Part shown: one piece after another, positions 1 through 7,577 of the stretch | Layout: every line of letters starts with the position of its first letter | Numbering within the stretch: position 1 is the stretch's first letter | NCBI GenBank assembly: GCA_905201565.1 | Contig: CAJKOS010000008.1 | Coordinates: 1 to 31,054 of the forward strand | DNA length: 31,054 bases | DNA from: an uncultured Erysipelotrichaceae bacterium | GTDB lineage: Bacteria; Bacillota_I; Bacilli_A; Erysipelotrichales; Erysipelotrichaceae | Direction of reading: 5' to 3' | Translations under genes and position numbers: made by a program | The notes under the pieces: generated by a model | Told to the model about the DNA's origin: nothing | Seen by the model: the letters and a program-made list of their open reading frames with translations, nothing else | Databases searched by the model: none

Positions 1-1328
1 AAGACAATCTGTCCATTTTTAGGAATTAATCTCTTAACCTGTTCTTCTGGTGCAGCTGCAACTACAGCACCTAATTCCATTCTCTTAGCAACATAACCTT
101 GATCATATACTTCATGTACAAAACCAGTTGTTAAACCAATCTGGTTACCGTAAGAAGAGAAACCATGAGCTGCTTCTTCACAGATCTTTCTCTGTGGTAA
201 TTTACCAGGAAGTGTATCTTCTAATTTCTGACGAGGATCACCTGCACCAGTAATACGCATTGACTGGTAAACATAAGCACGACCTGATAATGGGTCACGG
301 ATTGCACCACCTAAACATGTAGCAGCACCACCAAATGGTTCAATTTCTGTTGGATGGTTATGTGTCTCATTCTTGAACATCAATAACCAGTCCTGATCCT
401 CACCATTTACATCAACCGTAATTCTCACAGAACATGCATTAATTTCTTCAGACTCATCGAGGTCTTTGAGAATGCCTTCCTTCTTCAGATACTTGGCACC
501 AATGGTACCTAGATCCATCAAGGTTACCGGCTTAGGTGTACGGCCTGCATATACTTCCTTGCGCAGATCGAGGTAGGCATCATATGCCTCTTTGATATAG
601 GAAGGTTCGATATCAACCTTGTCGATAATCGTATTGAATGTCGTATGACGGCAATGATCACTCCAATAGGTATCGATGACCATCACTTCTGTAATACGTG
701 GATCACGCTTCTCTGTATCACGGAAATATGCCTGTAAGAACTTCACATCCGCAAGGTCCATCGCAAGACCCTTCTCCTTGATAAATGTGGAAAGTTCTTC
801 TTCACTATACTGTGTAAAACCAACAAGCACTTCCGGGAGTTCCGGCTTTGCATATGTATCCACAATCGTCTCTGGCTTATCCATAGACGCAAGACGTGCT
901 TCTACCGGATTGATCAATGCATGTCTGATCTTTTCCTTTTCTTCCTCTGTGAAACTGCCTTTGATGTAATAAATACGGGCAGTTTTGACAAGTGGTCTTT
1001 CCTTGCCTGTGGAAAGCTGGATGCACTGGGCACAGCTGTCTGCTCTCTGGTCAAACTGACCAGGCAGATATTCCACTGCCAGCACCCATTCATCCTCAGC
1101 CTTCTCAGGCAGCTGTTCTTCATAAAGAACATCTACCTGTGGTTCAGAAAGAATGGTACCCTTGGCATTTTCATAATCCACAGCATCGATATTTTCAATA
1201 TCATACCGGTTGAGTACACGAACACCTTCTACCGGCTTGAGCAGTGTAATCTCCAGGTCATTCTTTACACCGGCTGCCTCCGTCGCAAACGGCGATTTCT
1301 TTTCTACATAACAACGATATACCGTCAT
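1..1328 (-). CDS. purL: Phosphoribosylformylglycinamidine synthase, N-terminal part (cut by window edge)
   Basis: FGAM synthase converts FGAR plus glutamine and ATP to FGAM in purine synthesis. Only the first 442 codons are in the window; the gene runs off the left edge. Seen: YWSDHCRHTTF, then KNETHNHPTEIEPFGGAAT and GGAIRDPLSGRAYV, the ATP/FGAR-binding motifs of this family. The long N-terminal region before these motifs indicates the large single-chain type (usually over 1,200 residues, with its own glutaminase domain), so separate purS and purQ genes would not be needed; this is inferred because the C-terminus is missing. The ATG lies in an ATGA overlap with the purD stop, preceded by AAAGGTGATC as SD. 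It is the seventh visible gene of the purE-led operon and is translationally coupled to purD. Confidence 0.95.
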   Translation of the reverse strand, partial: MTVYRCYVEKKSPFATEAAGVKNDLEITLLKPVEGVRVLNRYDIENIDAVDYENAKGTILSEPQVDVLYEEQLPEKAEDEWVLAVEYLPGQFDQRADSCAQCIQLSTGKERPLVKTARIYYIKGSFTEEEKEKIRHALINPVEARLASMDKPETIVDTYAKPELPEVLVGFTQYSEEELSTFIKEKGLAMDLADVKFLQAYFRDTEKRDPRITEVMVIDTYWSDHCRHTTFNTIIDKVDIEPSYIKEAYDAYLDLRKEVYAGRTPKPVTLMDLGTIGAKYLKKEGILKDLDESEEINACSVRITVDVNGEDQDWLLMFKNETHNHPTEIEPFGGAATCLGGAIRDPLSGRAYVYQSMRITGAGDPRQKLEDTLPGKLPQRKICEEAAHGFSSYGNQIGLTTGFVHEVYDQGYVAKRMELGAVVAAAPEEQVKRLIPKNGQIV

Positions 1329-2596
1329 TTCCCGATCACCTTTCTTGCAATATCTGTGCGGTAATGCATATTCTCAAACGTAATTTCCTTCACCGCATCA
1401 TAACTCTTTGCCAAAGCTTCTTCCAATGTATCCCCAACAGAAGTGATGCCAAGCACCCTTCCACCATTGGTGTAGTACTTTCCATCTTCCACCTTTGTGC
1501 CAGAGTGGTAGACATAGACACCTTCATGTTGTCCATGTGCGTCAAGTCCATAGATTTCATAGCCCTTCTTATAGGACTCCGGATAGCCGCCACTTGCCTC
1601 AATGATGCAGGCAGCGCACTTATCTTCCCATTCGACATCCACGTCCGTCAGCTTTTCATCATGCACAGCGCGCATGATATCAAACAGATCACTCTTCAAC
1701 AGCGGCAGTACAACCTGTGTCTCAGGATCACCAAAGCGGCAATTGTATTCCACTACCTTTGGTCCATCACTAGTAATCATCAGTCCAAAGTACAATACAC
1801 CTTTAAATGGTCTTCCCTCCGCATTCATCGCTTCCACTGTCGGAAGGAAAATCTCTTTCATACATCTGTCCGCAACTTCCTTTGTATAGACAGGAGTAGG
1901 GGCAATGGTACCCATACCACCGGTATTCAACCCTTCATCATTATCATTGGCACGCTTATGGTCCATAGAAGAAACCATCGGATAAATGACATGACCATCC
2001 GTGAAGGAAAGCACGGAAACCTCTGGGCCTTCCATGAACTCCTCTACCACAACTTCATTGCCAGAAGCACCAAACTTATGGTCGACCATGAGTTCCTTGA
2101 CCGCTTCTTCAGCTTCCGCATAGTTCTTTGCGATCAACACACCCTTGCCAAGCGCAAGACCATCCGCCTTGATAACAGAAGGCCATGTGTTCTTTTCTTT
2201 GAGGTAATCCAACACCTTAGAAGCATCATCGAACACCTCATAAGCAGCAGTAGGAATGCCATACTTCTTCATGAGATTTTTGGCAAAGACCTTGCTTGCC
2301 TCAATCTCAGCAGCCTTACGATCCGGTCCAAATGAGGGAATACCAGCTGCTTCCATGGCATCGACCATACCCATGGCAAGCGGATCATCCGGTGTGACCA
2401 CACAGAAGTCTACATTCTCCTTCGCAAAGGTGACCATGCCTTCAATATCGGTTGCCTTGATGTCAACACATTCCGCAAGGTCCGCAATACCACCATTGCC
2501 AGGTGCACAGTAAATTGTATCGATTGTCTTGTTTTCGGAAAGCTTGCGGATCACCGCATGTTCGCGTCCGCCCGAACCAACTACAAGTACCTTCAT
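1325..2596 (-). CDS. purD: Phosphoribosylamine-glycine ligase (GAR synthetase)
   Basis: Makes glycinamide ribonucleotide from phosphoribosylamine, glycine and ATP. The protein begins MKVLVVGSGGREHAV, the canonical PurD N-terminus, and contains ATP-grasp features such as KADGLALGKGV, GPEVSVLSFTDG and YNCRFGDPETQ. Length is 423 residues, normal for the family. An in-frame ATG lies 7 codons upstream at 2617, overlapping the purH stop by one base (TAATG), but it has no SD. AAGAAGGA at about 2608-2601 sits correctly for the internal ATG at 2596, which also matches the family N-terminus, so that start is chosen. The 3' end overlaps purL by 4 bp. Confidence 0.95.
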   Translation of the reverse strand: MKVLVVGSGGREHAVIRKLSENKTIDTIYCAPGNGGIADLAECVDIKATDIEGMVTFAKENVDFCVVTPDDPLAMGMVDAMEAAGIPSFGPDRKAAEIEASKVFAKNLMKKYGIPTAAYEVFDDASKVLDYLKEKNTWPSVIKADGLALGKGVLIAKNYAEAEEAVKELMVDHKFGASGNEVVVEEFMEGPEVSVLSFTDGHVIYPMVSSMDHKRANDNDEGLNTGGMGTIAPTPVYTKEVADRCMKEIFLPTVEAMNAEGRPFKGVLYFGLMITSDGPKVVEYNCRFGDPETQVVLPLLKSDLFDIMRAVHDEKLTDVDVEWEDKCAACIIEASGGYPESYKKGYEIYGLDAHGQHEGVYVYHSGTKVEDGKYYTNGGRVLGITSVGDTLEEALAKSYDAVKEITFENMHYRTDIARKVIGK

Positions 2597-2616
2597 CATA
2601 TCCTTCTTTCTAACCA

Positions 2617-3795
2617 TTAATGGTGGAACAATCTCTGACCGGTAAATGCCATGACCATGTCATATTTGTCACATGTTTCAATGACATTGTCATCACGGAT
2701 GGAACCACCTGGTTCTGCTACATATTTCACACCGCTCTTGGCAGCACGTTCAATGTTGTCACCAAATGGGAAGAAGGCATCAGAACCGATGGAAACATCA
2801 GTCAGTTTTGTAAGCCATTCTTCCTTTTCTGCCTTAGTGAATTCTTCCGGCTTTGTCTTGAACACACGCTGCCATTCACCATCACACAATACATCCTCTG
2901 GATGTTCACCGATGTAATTATCAATCGCATTATCGCGGTCTGGTCTTCTGATATTATCCACAAATGGCAGGTTCAATACCTTTTCATTCTGTCGTAACCA
3001 CCAGTTATCAGCCTTAGTGCCGGCAAGCCTTGTGCAGTGCACACGGCTCTGCTGACCAGCACCTACACCGATGACCTGTCCATTCTTTGCATAGGCAACG
3101 GAATTGGACTGTGTATACTTCAGAGTGATCAAAGCAATAACAAGGTCACGCTTTGCGTCCTCTGTCATCTCCTTGTTCTTTGTCACAAGATTTGTGAGGC
3201 AGCTCTCATCGATGTGGGCATTGTTTCTACCCTGTTCAAATGTCACACCGAATACCTGCTTATGTTCCATTTCGGCTGGAACATAGTCCGGATCGATCTG
3301 AATGATTGGGTAGTTGCCCTTCTTCTTTGTCTTGAGAACCGCAAGTGCTTCTTCGGTATAACCAGGGGCGATGACACCATCGGAAACCTCTACCTTCAAA
3401 AGGTTCGCTGTTTCCACATCACAGATATCAGACAGTGCCGCAAAGTCACCATAGGAACTCATGCGGTCTGCACCTCTTGCCCTTGCATATGCTGAGGCCA
3501 GTGGTGTTAATTCCTGATCACCAGTGAAATAGATGGCTCTTTCCACATCTGTCAGTGGAAGACCAACCGCAGCACCGGCAGGAGAAACATGTTTGAAACT
3601 TGCGGCAGATGGAAGACCTGTCGCCTCTTTGAGTTCCTTAACAAGCTGCCAGCTGTTGAGGGCATCGAGGAAATTGATAAAACCAGGACGGCCATTGAGA
3701 ACCGTTACTGGCAATTCGGAACCATCTTCCATATAGATGCGGGAAGGTTTCTGGTTCGGATTCATTCCATACTTTAACTGCAATTCGTTAGCCAT
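2617..3795 (-). CDS. purH: Stand-alone AICAR transformylase (PurH C-terminal domain only)
   Basis: Transfers a formyl group from 10-formyl-THF to AICAR, giving FAICAR. At 392 residues it covers only the transformylase half of usual bifunctional PurH (about 510-600 residues). The catalytic Lys-His pair is seen in FKHVSPAG (K68, H69), and [15 protein letters not shown] and [15 protein letters not shown] are typical of the domain. The N-terminal MGS-like IMP cyclohydrolase domain is absent. That activity is probably supplied by the gene 2 bp upstream in the operon (3798-4508). The start ATG is preceded by GAAGGGGAATAAAC. The next gene, purD, follows immediately. Identification as the transformylase is secure; calling it a natural split rather than a truncation rests on the clean start and the PurO-like neighbour. 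Confidence 0.93.
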   Translation of the reverse strand: MANELQLKYGMNPNQKPSRIYMEDGSELPVTVLNGRPGFINFLDALNSWQLVKELKEATGLPSAASFKHVSPAGAAVGLPLTDVERAIYFTGDQELTPLASAYARARGADRMSSYGDFAALSDICDVETANLLKVEVSDGVIAPGYTEEALAVLKTKKKGNYPIIQIDPDYVPAEMEHKQVFGVTFEQGRNNAHIDESCLTNLVTKNKEMTEDAKRDLVIALITLKYTQSNSVAYAKNGQVIGVGAGQQSRVHCTRLAGTKADNWWLRQNEKVLNLPFVDNIRRPDRDNAIDNYIGEHPEDVLCDGEWQRVFKTKPEEFTKAEKEEWLTKLTDVSIGSDAFFPFGDNIERAAKSGVKYVAEPGGSIRDDNVIETCDKYDMVMAFTGQRLFHH

Positions 3796-3797
3796 GT

Positions 3798-4508
3798 TTA
3801 TTCCCCTTCTTTCTTATTGAAAATCATTGTCTTTGTCTCACCTGTTTCAATATCGATCTGTCTTGTGAACAGGGAAACCTTGTTATCGTTATTCAATGCT
3901 TCATAGATGTGCTTTGACCACTCATCAAATGGTTCTTTGACAAGGTCAAACCGTACTGGTTCACCTGTAAAGGAAGGAATCGGATTACCATCATCCTGGT
4001 AGGTGTGGATGATGCGTCCTGTACCATTCAACATCTCGCTGTAGTCATAGAAGTAGCGGCATGCATTGTTTTCATCACCATCATCGCTCTTCAGGATGGA
4101 CATTTCCACCGCACTGCCTTTGACAATGGCACTGATGCGCGGTGTCCAGTTAGGACCATCTGGTTCAAATGTACGGGTGCGCAATGCTTCTTCAAAGCTC
4201 TTGCCTTCTTTCATAAAATCACGGATCGTATCCGTCTGATCACCATTGGTGACAATGGTCACATCATTGAGGACCCTTACCGGATGATAGATGATGAGAC
4301 TTGGATCCACCATCTTTGAAGGATCATATGCCTCGGTACGGATACCATCTTCTGTTTCCACAAATATGCGGTTACGGCTGTTTTCACTTCTGCCCATGAT
4401 GAAGTAGGCAATGCGCATCTTCTTTCCACATGGGGTTCTGCCAATCACAATACCGCGACCCGGATAGGATTTGCTGGCAAGATATTCAAACAGATTTACA
4501 CTCATCAT
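3798..4508 (-). CDS. purO: IMP cyclohydrolase, PurO-like
   Basis: Likely closes the ring of FAICAR to give IMP, the last step of purine synthesis. The 236-residue protein has no similarity to the MGS-like cyclohydrolase of PurH. It resembles the IMP cyclohydrolase family first described as archaeal PurO: N-terminal [21 protein letters not shown], then [15 protein letters not shown] and [15 protein letters not shown]. It sits between purN and the stand-alone transformylase, exactly where the missing activity is needed. The start overlaps the purN stop (ATGA) with an AAGGAG SD 5 nt upstream; a second ATG one codon later is also possible. The family call is from recognised motifs and context, with no biochemical proof. 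Confidence 0.85.
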   Translation of the reverse strand: MMSVNLFEYLASKSYPGRGIVIGRTPCGKKMRIAYFIMGRSENSRNRIFVETEDGIRTEAYDPSKMVDPSLIIYHPVRVLNDVTIVTNGDQTDTIRDFMKEGKSFEEALRTRTFEPDGPNWTPRISAIVKGSAVEMSILKSDDGDENNACRYFYDYSEMLNGTGRIIHTYQDDGNPIPSFTGEPVRFDLVKEPFDEWSKHIYEALNNDNKVSLFTRQIDIETGETKTMIFNKKEGE

Positions 4509-5110
4509 TTTTTCTCCTTCTCAATTCTTTCCGCCACCATTTCAGCAGCCTCTGGCAACAATATCCACTCTGCCTGTTCCATGACCCTTCTCTGCAATAC
4601 TTCCGGTGTATCACCATCCATGATTTCCACTGCCTTCTGCAGGACGATCTCTCCACCATCAGGTATTTCATTGACATAGTGCACGGTAGCACCTGTCACC
4701 TTTACCCCACGTGCCAAAGCAGCTTCATGGACTTTGAGACCATAGTATCCCTTACCACAAAAGGATGGGATGAGGGATGGATGGATGTTGAGAATACGTT
4801 GTGGGTAGGCTTCGATGACCGAATGACCAAGGATGCTGAGGAATCCGGCAAGGATGACTTCTTCAATGTCATGAGAGCGAAGAACGTCAATCATCGCCTT
4901 GTCATAGTCTTCAGGATTTTCATAATCCTTTCTTCTGACCACAACACTTTCAATACCCGCATTCTTTGCCCTTTCCAATGCATAGGCATCCGGTCTGCTT
5001 GCCACAACAAGAACGATGTCTCCATGTGGCATCTTTCCTGCCTTTTCAGCATCAATTAATGCCTGCAGGTTAGTTCCACCACCAGACACAAGTACCGCAA
5101 TGCGCGTCAT
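4505..5110 (-). CDS. purN: Phosphoribosylglycinamide formyltransferase
   Basis: 10-formyl-THF-dependent GAR transformylase, third step of purine synthesis. Seen: N-terminal RIAVLVSGGGTNLQALI, the formyl-folate motif NIHPSLIPSF (Asn and His of the active site) and VHYVNEIPDGGEI carrying the conserved Asp. Length is 201 residues, normal. A TTG 4 codons upstream is in frame, but GGAG six bases before the ATG at 5110 fixes the start there; that SD lies inside the last codons of purM. One base separates the purM stop and this ATG, and the stop overlaps the purO start by 4 bp, so all three genes are translationally coupled. Confidence 0.96.
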   Translation of the reverse strand: MTRIAVLVSGGGTNLQALIDAEKAGKMPHGDIVLVVASRPDAYALERAKNAGIESVVVRRKDYENPEDYDKAMIDVLRSHDIEEVILAGFLSILGHSVIEAYPQRILNIHPSLIPSFCGKGYYGLKVHEAALARGVKVTGATVHYVNEIPDGGEIVLQKAVEIMDGDTPEVLQRRVMEQAEWILLPEAAEMVAERIEKEKK

Positions 5111-5111
5111 A

Positions 5112-6158
5112 TTATTCTCCAAAGACGACCGTATGATCGCCCTTTACCATATGTCCGATGACACTAGCTTCTACACCACTAGCAGCGAGTACTGACAGTG
5201 CCTTGTCAACATCTTCCTTCTTTACGATGACCATCATACCGACACCCATATTGAAGGTGTTGTACATGTCATGTTCAGAGATATTACCGATCTTCTGAAT
5301 CAGATTGAAGATCGCCGGAATGTTCCAGGAACCCTTTTCAATATAGGCATCAAGTCCTTCACCATAGGCTCTTGGCATGTTTTCATAGAAACCACCACCG
5401 GTGATATGGGCAATGGACTTCACCTGTACTTCTTTCAACAGGTTGAGTACTGGTTTCACATACAGCTTTGTCGGTGTGAGCAATACTTCACCAAGTGTCT
5501 TTCCACCAAGTTCCTCATATGTCTTTTCAAGGCTCTCACGTGTAGTGATATCAAATACCTTTCTTACAAGGGAGAAACCATTGGAATGTACACCACTTGA
5601 CGCCAGGCCAATGAGCACATCCCCTTCCGTAACATTGTTCTTATCGAGGATGTCTTTCTCGTCGACCATACCTACCGTAAAGCCGGCAAGATCATATTCA
5701 TCTTCCGGCATCATGCCAGGATGTTCTGCTGTCTCTCCACCAATCAGTGCACAGCCGGATTCCTTACAACCCTCCGCAACACCTTTGACAATGGTCGCAA
5801 TCTTTTCCGGATAGTTCTTTCCACAGGCAATGTAGTCCAGGAAGAACAGTGGTTCTGCCCCGGCACAGACAACATCGTTGACGCACATCGCAACACAGTC
5901 AATACCGATGGTGTCATGCTTGTCGAGCAGGATGGCAAGTTTCAGTTTTGTGCCAACACCATCTGTTCCCGATACAAGCACCGGCTTTTCCATACCTTTG
6001 ACATTTGGGGCAAACAGTCCACCAAAGCCACCAATACTGTCAAGTACCTCTGCACGTGCCGTACTTGCGACATCTTTCTTCATCAATTCTACGGATGCAT
6101 AACCGGCCGTAACATCAACACCGGCTTCCTTATAGCTTTCGCTGAAACTCTTCTCCAT
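5112..6158 (-). CDS. purM: Phosphoribosylformylglycinamidine cyclo-ligase (AIR synthetase)
   Basis: Converts FGAM and ATP to aminoimidazole ribonucleotide. Seen: YKEAGVDVTAGYASVELMK at the N-terminus, LVSGTDGVGTKLKLA, the nucleotide-binding segment ALIGGETAEHPGMM, ASSGVHSNGFSLVRK and HITGGGFYENMPR. Length is 348 residues, as expected. A TTG 8 codons upstream is in frame and overlaps purE, but GGGAAGAAG directly before the ATG at 6158 supports the shorter protein starting MEKSFSES. A 13-bp gap separates it from purE, and purN follows after one base. Confidence 0.96.
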   Translation of the reverse strand: MEKSFSESYKEAGVDVTAGYASVELMKKDVASTARAEVLDSIGGFGGLFAPNVKGMEKPVLVSGTDGVGTKLKLAILLDKHDTIGIDCVAMCVNDVVCAGAEPLFFLDYIACGKNYPEKIATIVKGVAEGCKESGCALIGGETAEHPGMMPEDEYDLAGFTVGMVDEKDILDKNNVTEGDVLIGLASSGVHSNGFSLVRKVFDITTRESLEKTYEELGGKTLGEVLLTPTKLYVKPVLNLLKEVQVKSIAHITGGGFYENMPRAYGEGLDAYIEKGSWNIPAIFNLIQKIGNISEHDMYNTFNMGVGMMVIVKKEDVDKALSVLAASGVEASVIGHMVKGDHTVVFGE

Positions 6159-6171
6159 CTTCTTCCCTTTC

Positions 6172-6666
6172 TTATTTCGCAAACTTCTTCGTTACTTCTT
6201 CATTTTTGGCAATGACATCGTCATGCATCTTCTCCCGGTCCGCACTGATCTTCTCTGCCAGTGCTTCATCCCCTACCGCAAGGATCTCTGCCGCAAGGTA
6301 TGCCGCATTCTTTGCGCCATCAATCGCCACCGTAGCGACCGGAATGCCAGAAGGCATCATGCATGTCGCAAGCAGTGCATCTACACCATCAAGAGCTGCA
6401 CTCTTGAGCGGTACACCGATGACAGGCAATGTTGTATGTGCGGCAAGTACACCAGCAAGTGCCGCTGCCATACCAGCCCCGGCAATGATGACCCCAAAGC
6501 CATTTTCCTTTGCCTTTTCCGCAAACTCTGCCACCTCATGTGGTGTGCGGTGTGCAGAATATACATGTACTTCGTAAGGAATACCATAACTGTCCAGGAT
6601 ACCGGTTGCCTTTTCCATCACGGAAAGGTCACTGGCACTACCCATAATGATCGCTGCTTTTTTCAT
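6172..6666 (-). CDS. purE: 5-(carboxyamino)imidazole ribonucleotide mutase
   Basis: Rearranges N5-CAIR to CAIR (class I) in purine synthesis. Seen: IIMGSASDLSVMEKA, VHVYSAHRTPHE and PVIGVPLKSA, the PurE signature blocks, in 164 residues. It is the first enzyme gene of the operon. GGAGG six bases before the ATG at 6666 fixes the start; an upstream in-frame TTG lies inside the SD itself. One oddity: the loop that is usually GGAAHLPG in class I enzymes reads GMAAALAG here, so the usual His is Ala. I cannot say whether this affects class or activity. No purK is in the window. Expression is probably controlled by the leader ORF and hairpin immediately upstream. Confidence 0.95.
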   Translation of the reverse strand: MKKAAIIMGSASDLSVMEKATGILDSYGIPYEVHVYSAHRTPHEVAEFAEKAKENGFGVIIAGAGMAAALAGVLAAHTTLPVIGVPLKSAALDGVDALLATCMMPSGIPVATVAIDGAKNAAYLAAEILAVGDEALAEKISADREKMHDDVIAKNEEVTKKFAK

Positions 6667-6680
6667 CACTAACCTCCTCA

Positions 6681-6715
6681 AAATGAAATAAAGCCCACGG
6701 GTAAACCATGAGCTT
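6681..6715 (-). terminator. Terminator-like hairpin in the pur operon leader (candidate attenuator)
   Basis: Read on the minus strand, AAGCTCATGG (6715-6706) pairs with CCGTGGGCTT (6700-6691) through ten pairs, two of them G-U, around a 5-nt loop. A U-rich but interrupted tract (TATTTCATTT) follows to 6681. It ends only 2 bases before the purE SD (6679-6673) and begins 3 bases after the stop of the leader ORF. That placement suggests conditional termination. GCCCA at 6761-6757 inside the leader ORF could pair with TGGGC (6697-6693) of the 3' arm and act as an antiterminator; this is inference. Confidence 0.6.
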
Positions 6716-6718
6716 GTT

Positions 6719-6820
6719 TTAACGATTACTGTATTGATATGACAAAAATACGCTGTTGGGCAGATTGAAGCCTTTTATTAGTGAATAACCATCAAAATTG
6801 AACACTGCATTTCCAGTCAT
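6719..6820 (-). CDS. 33-codon leader ORF upstream of purE (possible leader peptide)
   Basis: Not recognised as a known family. The ATG at 6820 has a strong SD, AGGAG at 6830-6826 with 5-nt spacing, better than that of several real genes here. The peptide starts MTGNAVFNFDGYSL and ends SYQYSNR, with TAA at 6721-6719. It is rich in Asn (5), Phe (4), Ser (4) and Tyr (3), with no run of a single amino acid as in classical amino-acid attenuators. A plausible promoter places the transcript start about 25 nt upstream. The stop lies 3 bases before the terminator-like hairpin, so a ribosome finishing this ORF would cover the 5' arm of the hairpin. It could be a cis-acting leader peptide or a small protein gene; the first is favoured from layout alone. 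Confidence 0.5.
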   Translation of the reverse strand: MTGNAVFNFDGYSLIKGFNLPNSVFLSYQYSNR

Positions 6821-6854
6821 CGCCACTCCTCACTCATGCCCACAGGACAGCATT

Positions 6855-6883
6855 ATATTATTCGAAATGGCAAAGAAAGTAAA
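6855..6883 (-). promoter_or_regulatory. Putative pur operon promoter
   Basis: On the minus strand TTTACT (6883-6878), a 17-bp spacer, and TAATAT (6860-6855), with an overlapping perfect TATAAT at 6857-6852. Predicted start is near 6845. It lies between the tetR stop and the leader ORF. No purine riboswitch core was recognised downstream. Read-through from tetR is also possible, since no good terminator is seen after it. Confidence 0.45.
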
Positions 6884-6913
6884 GACAATGCCTTGTACCA
6901 TTTAACGCATTCT

Positions 6914-7471
6914 TTACGGTTTTAAGACGATTTCAATACCTTCTTTGACAATTGCGCTCAAATCCCTCTCTTTTCTGCCTGTTGCCCATATCTGCAAGCA
7001 CCCCATCAATACCACACCACAGCCGGCAAGCAGCTTCCATACATCCACATCCTGACGGATGCGCTTTTCTTCTACTGCCCTCTCAAATACCGCAATAAAC
7101 GGTTTCACCTTCTCATCAACATTCACTTCACCATGCGGCAAGAGATCCTTGGAAAGGTTCATGACAAGCGCCTGTCTCACCACATCTTTGCCAAGGTACA
7201 TAAAATAATCGGTAATACTTCTGAAGAAACACAATATCTGTTCATAAGGATCAGAGTATTGCAGCATCCGCCCAAGCATTCTGCCAATATCCTCACTTCC
7301 CGGTTCAAACAGAGAACAGATGAGTTCTTCCTTGCTTTCATAATAATAATAGAACGTGTTCTTCGAGATGTGCGATTCACTGGCAATTTCATTGACCGTC
7401 ACATTCTCATAGCCTTTTTCCTTAAATAAGCGCAATGCTTCCGCTAGTATTTCTGACTTCTTATCCTGCAT
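6914..7471 (-). CDS. TetR/AcrR-family transcriptional regulator
   Basis: DNA-binding repressor, predicted to control the divergent ABC exporter. The N-terminal helix-turn-helix is clear: ILAEALRLFKEKGYENVTV then IASESHISKNTFYYYYESKEEL (about residues 9-48). The C-terminal ligand domain (about 60-185) is unrecognised, as is usual. Length is 185 residues. The ATG at 7471 has no SD, nor does a GTG two codons upstream. Instead TTTACA, 17 bp, TAATA-like TAAATA ends 6 bases before the ATG, so the mRNA should start at or next to the A of the start codon. The 20-bp palindrome in the shared intergenic region is the probable operator. The ligand is unknown, probably a drug or toxic metabolite exported by the neighbouring transporter. 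Confidence 0.9.
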   Translation of the reverse strand: MQDKKSEILAEALRLFKEKGYENVTVNEIASESHISKNTFYYYYESKEELICSLFEPGSEDIGRMLGRMLQYSDPYEQILCFFRSITDYFMYLGKDVVRQALVMNLSKDLLPHGEVNVDEKVKPFIAVFERAVEEKRIRQDVDVWKLLAGCGVVLMGCLQIWATGRKERDLSAIVKEGIEIVLKP

Positions 7472-7477
7472 ACCCAC

Positions 7478-7506
7478 TATTTACCACATTTATTTGTCTC
7501 TGTAAA
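7478..7506 (-). promoter_or_regulatory. Putative tetR promoter giving a leaderless transcript
   Basis: On the minus strand TTTACA (7506-7501), 17 bp, TAAATA (7483-7478), then six bases and the ATG at 7471. With usual -10 to +1 spacing the transcript begins at the start codon. This fits the absence of an SD. Confidence 0.5.
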
Positions 7507-7524
7507 CAAGAAAATATAACTGCA

Positions 7525-7553
7525 TTTACATATTTATATTACCGTGGTAATAT
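7525..7553 (+). promoter_or_regulatory. Putative promoter of the ABC exporter operon
   Basis: TTTACA at 7525-7530, a 17-bp spacer and TAATAT at 7548-7553. The -10 box and most of the spacer lie inside the palindromic operator, so repressor binding would block RNA polymerase. The SD AAAGGA follows 6 bases before the ATG at 7578. Confidence 0.65.
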
Positions 7554-7554
7554 A
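7535..7554. promoter_or_regulatory. Palindromic operator, probably bound by the TetR regulator
   Basis: TATATTACCGTGGTAATATA: two perfect 9-bp arms around a central GT. It overlaps the spacer and -10 of the exporter promoter. It lies 28 bp upstream of the tetR -35, so autoregulation would need a second mode. A weaker TTTACC element at 7480-7485 resembles half of the site. Confidence 0.75.
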
Positions 7555-7577
7555 CGCACATACAGAAAGGAACCACT

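Noticed and set aside
1364..2335. 323-codon open frame on the plus strand opposite purD
   Set aside because: Antisense shadow of purD; no family resemblance and no ribosome binding site.
6667..6850. Purine, ZTP, PRPP or THF riboswitch upstream of purE
   Set aside because: None of the conserved core sequences of these aptamers was found; the region is better described as leader ORF plus hairpin, with an alternative fold left open.
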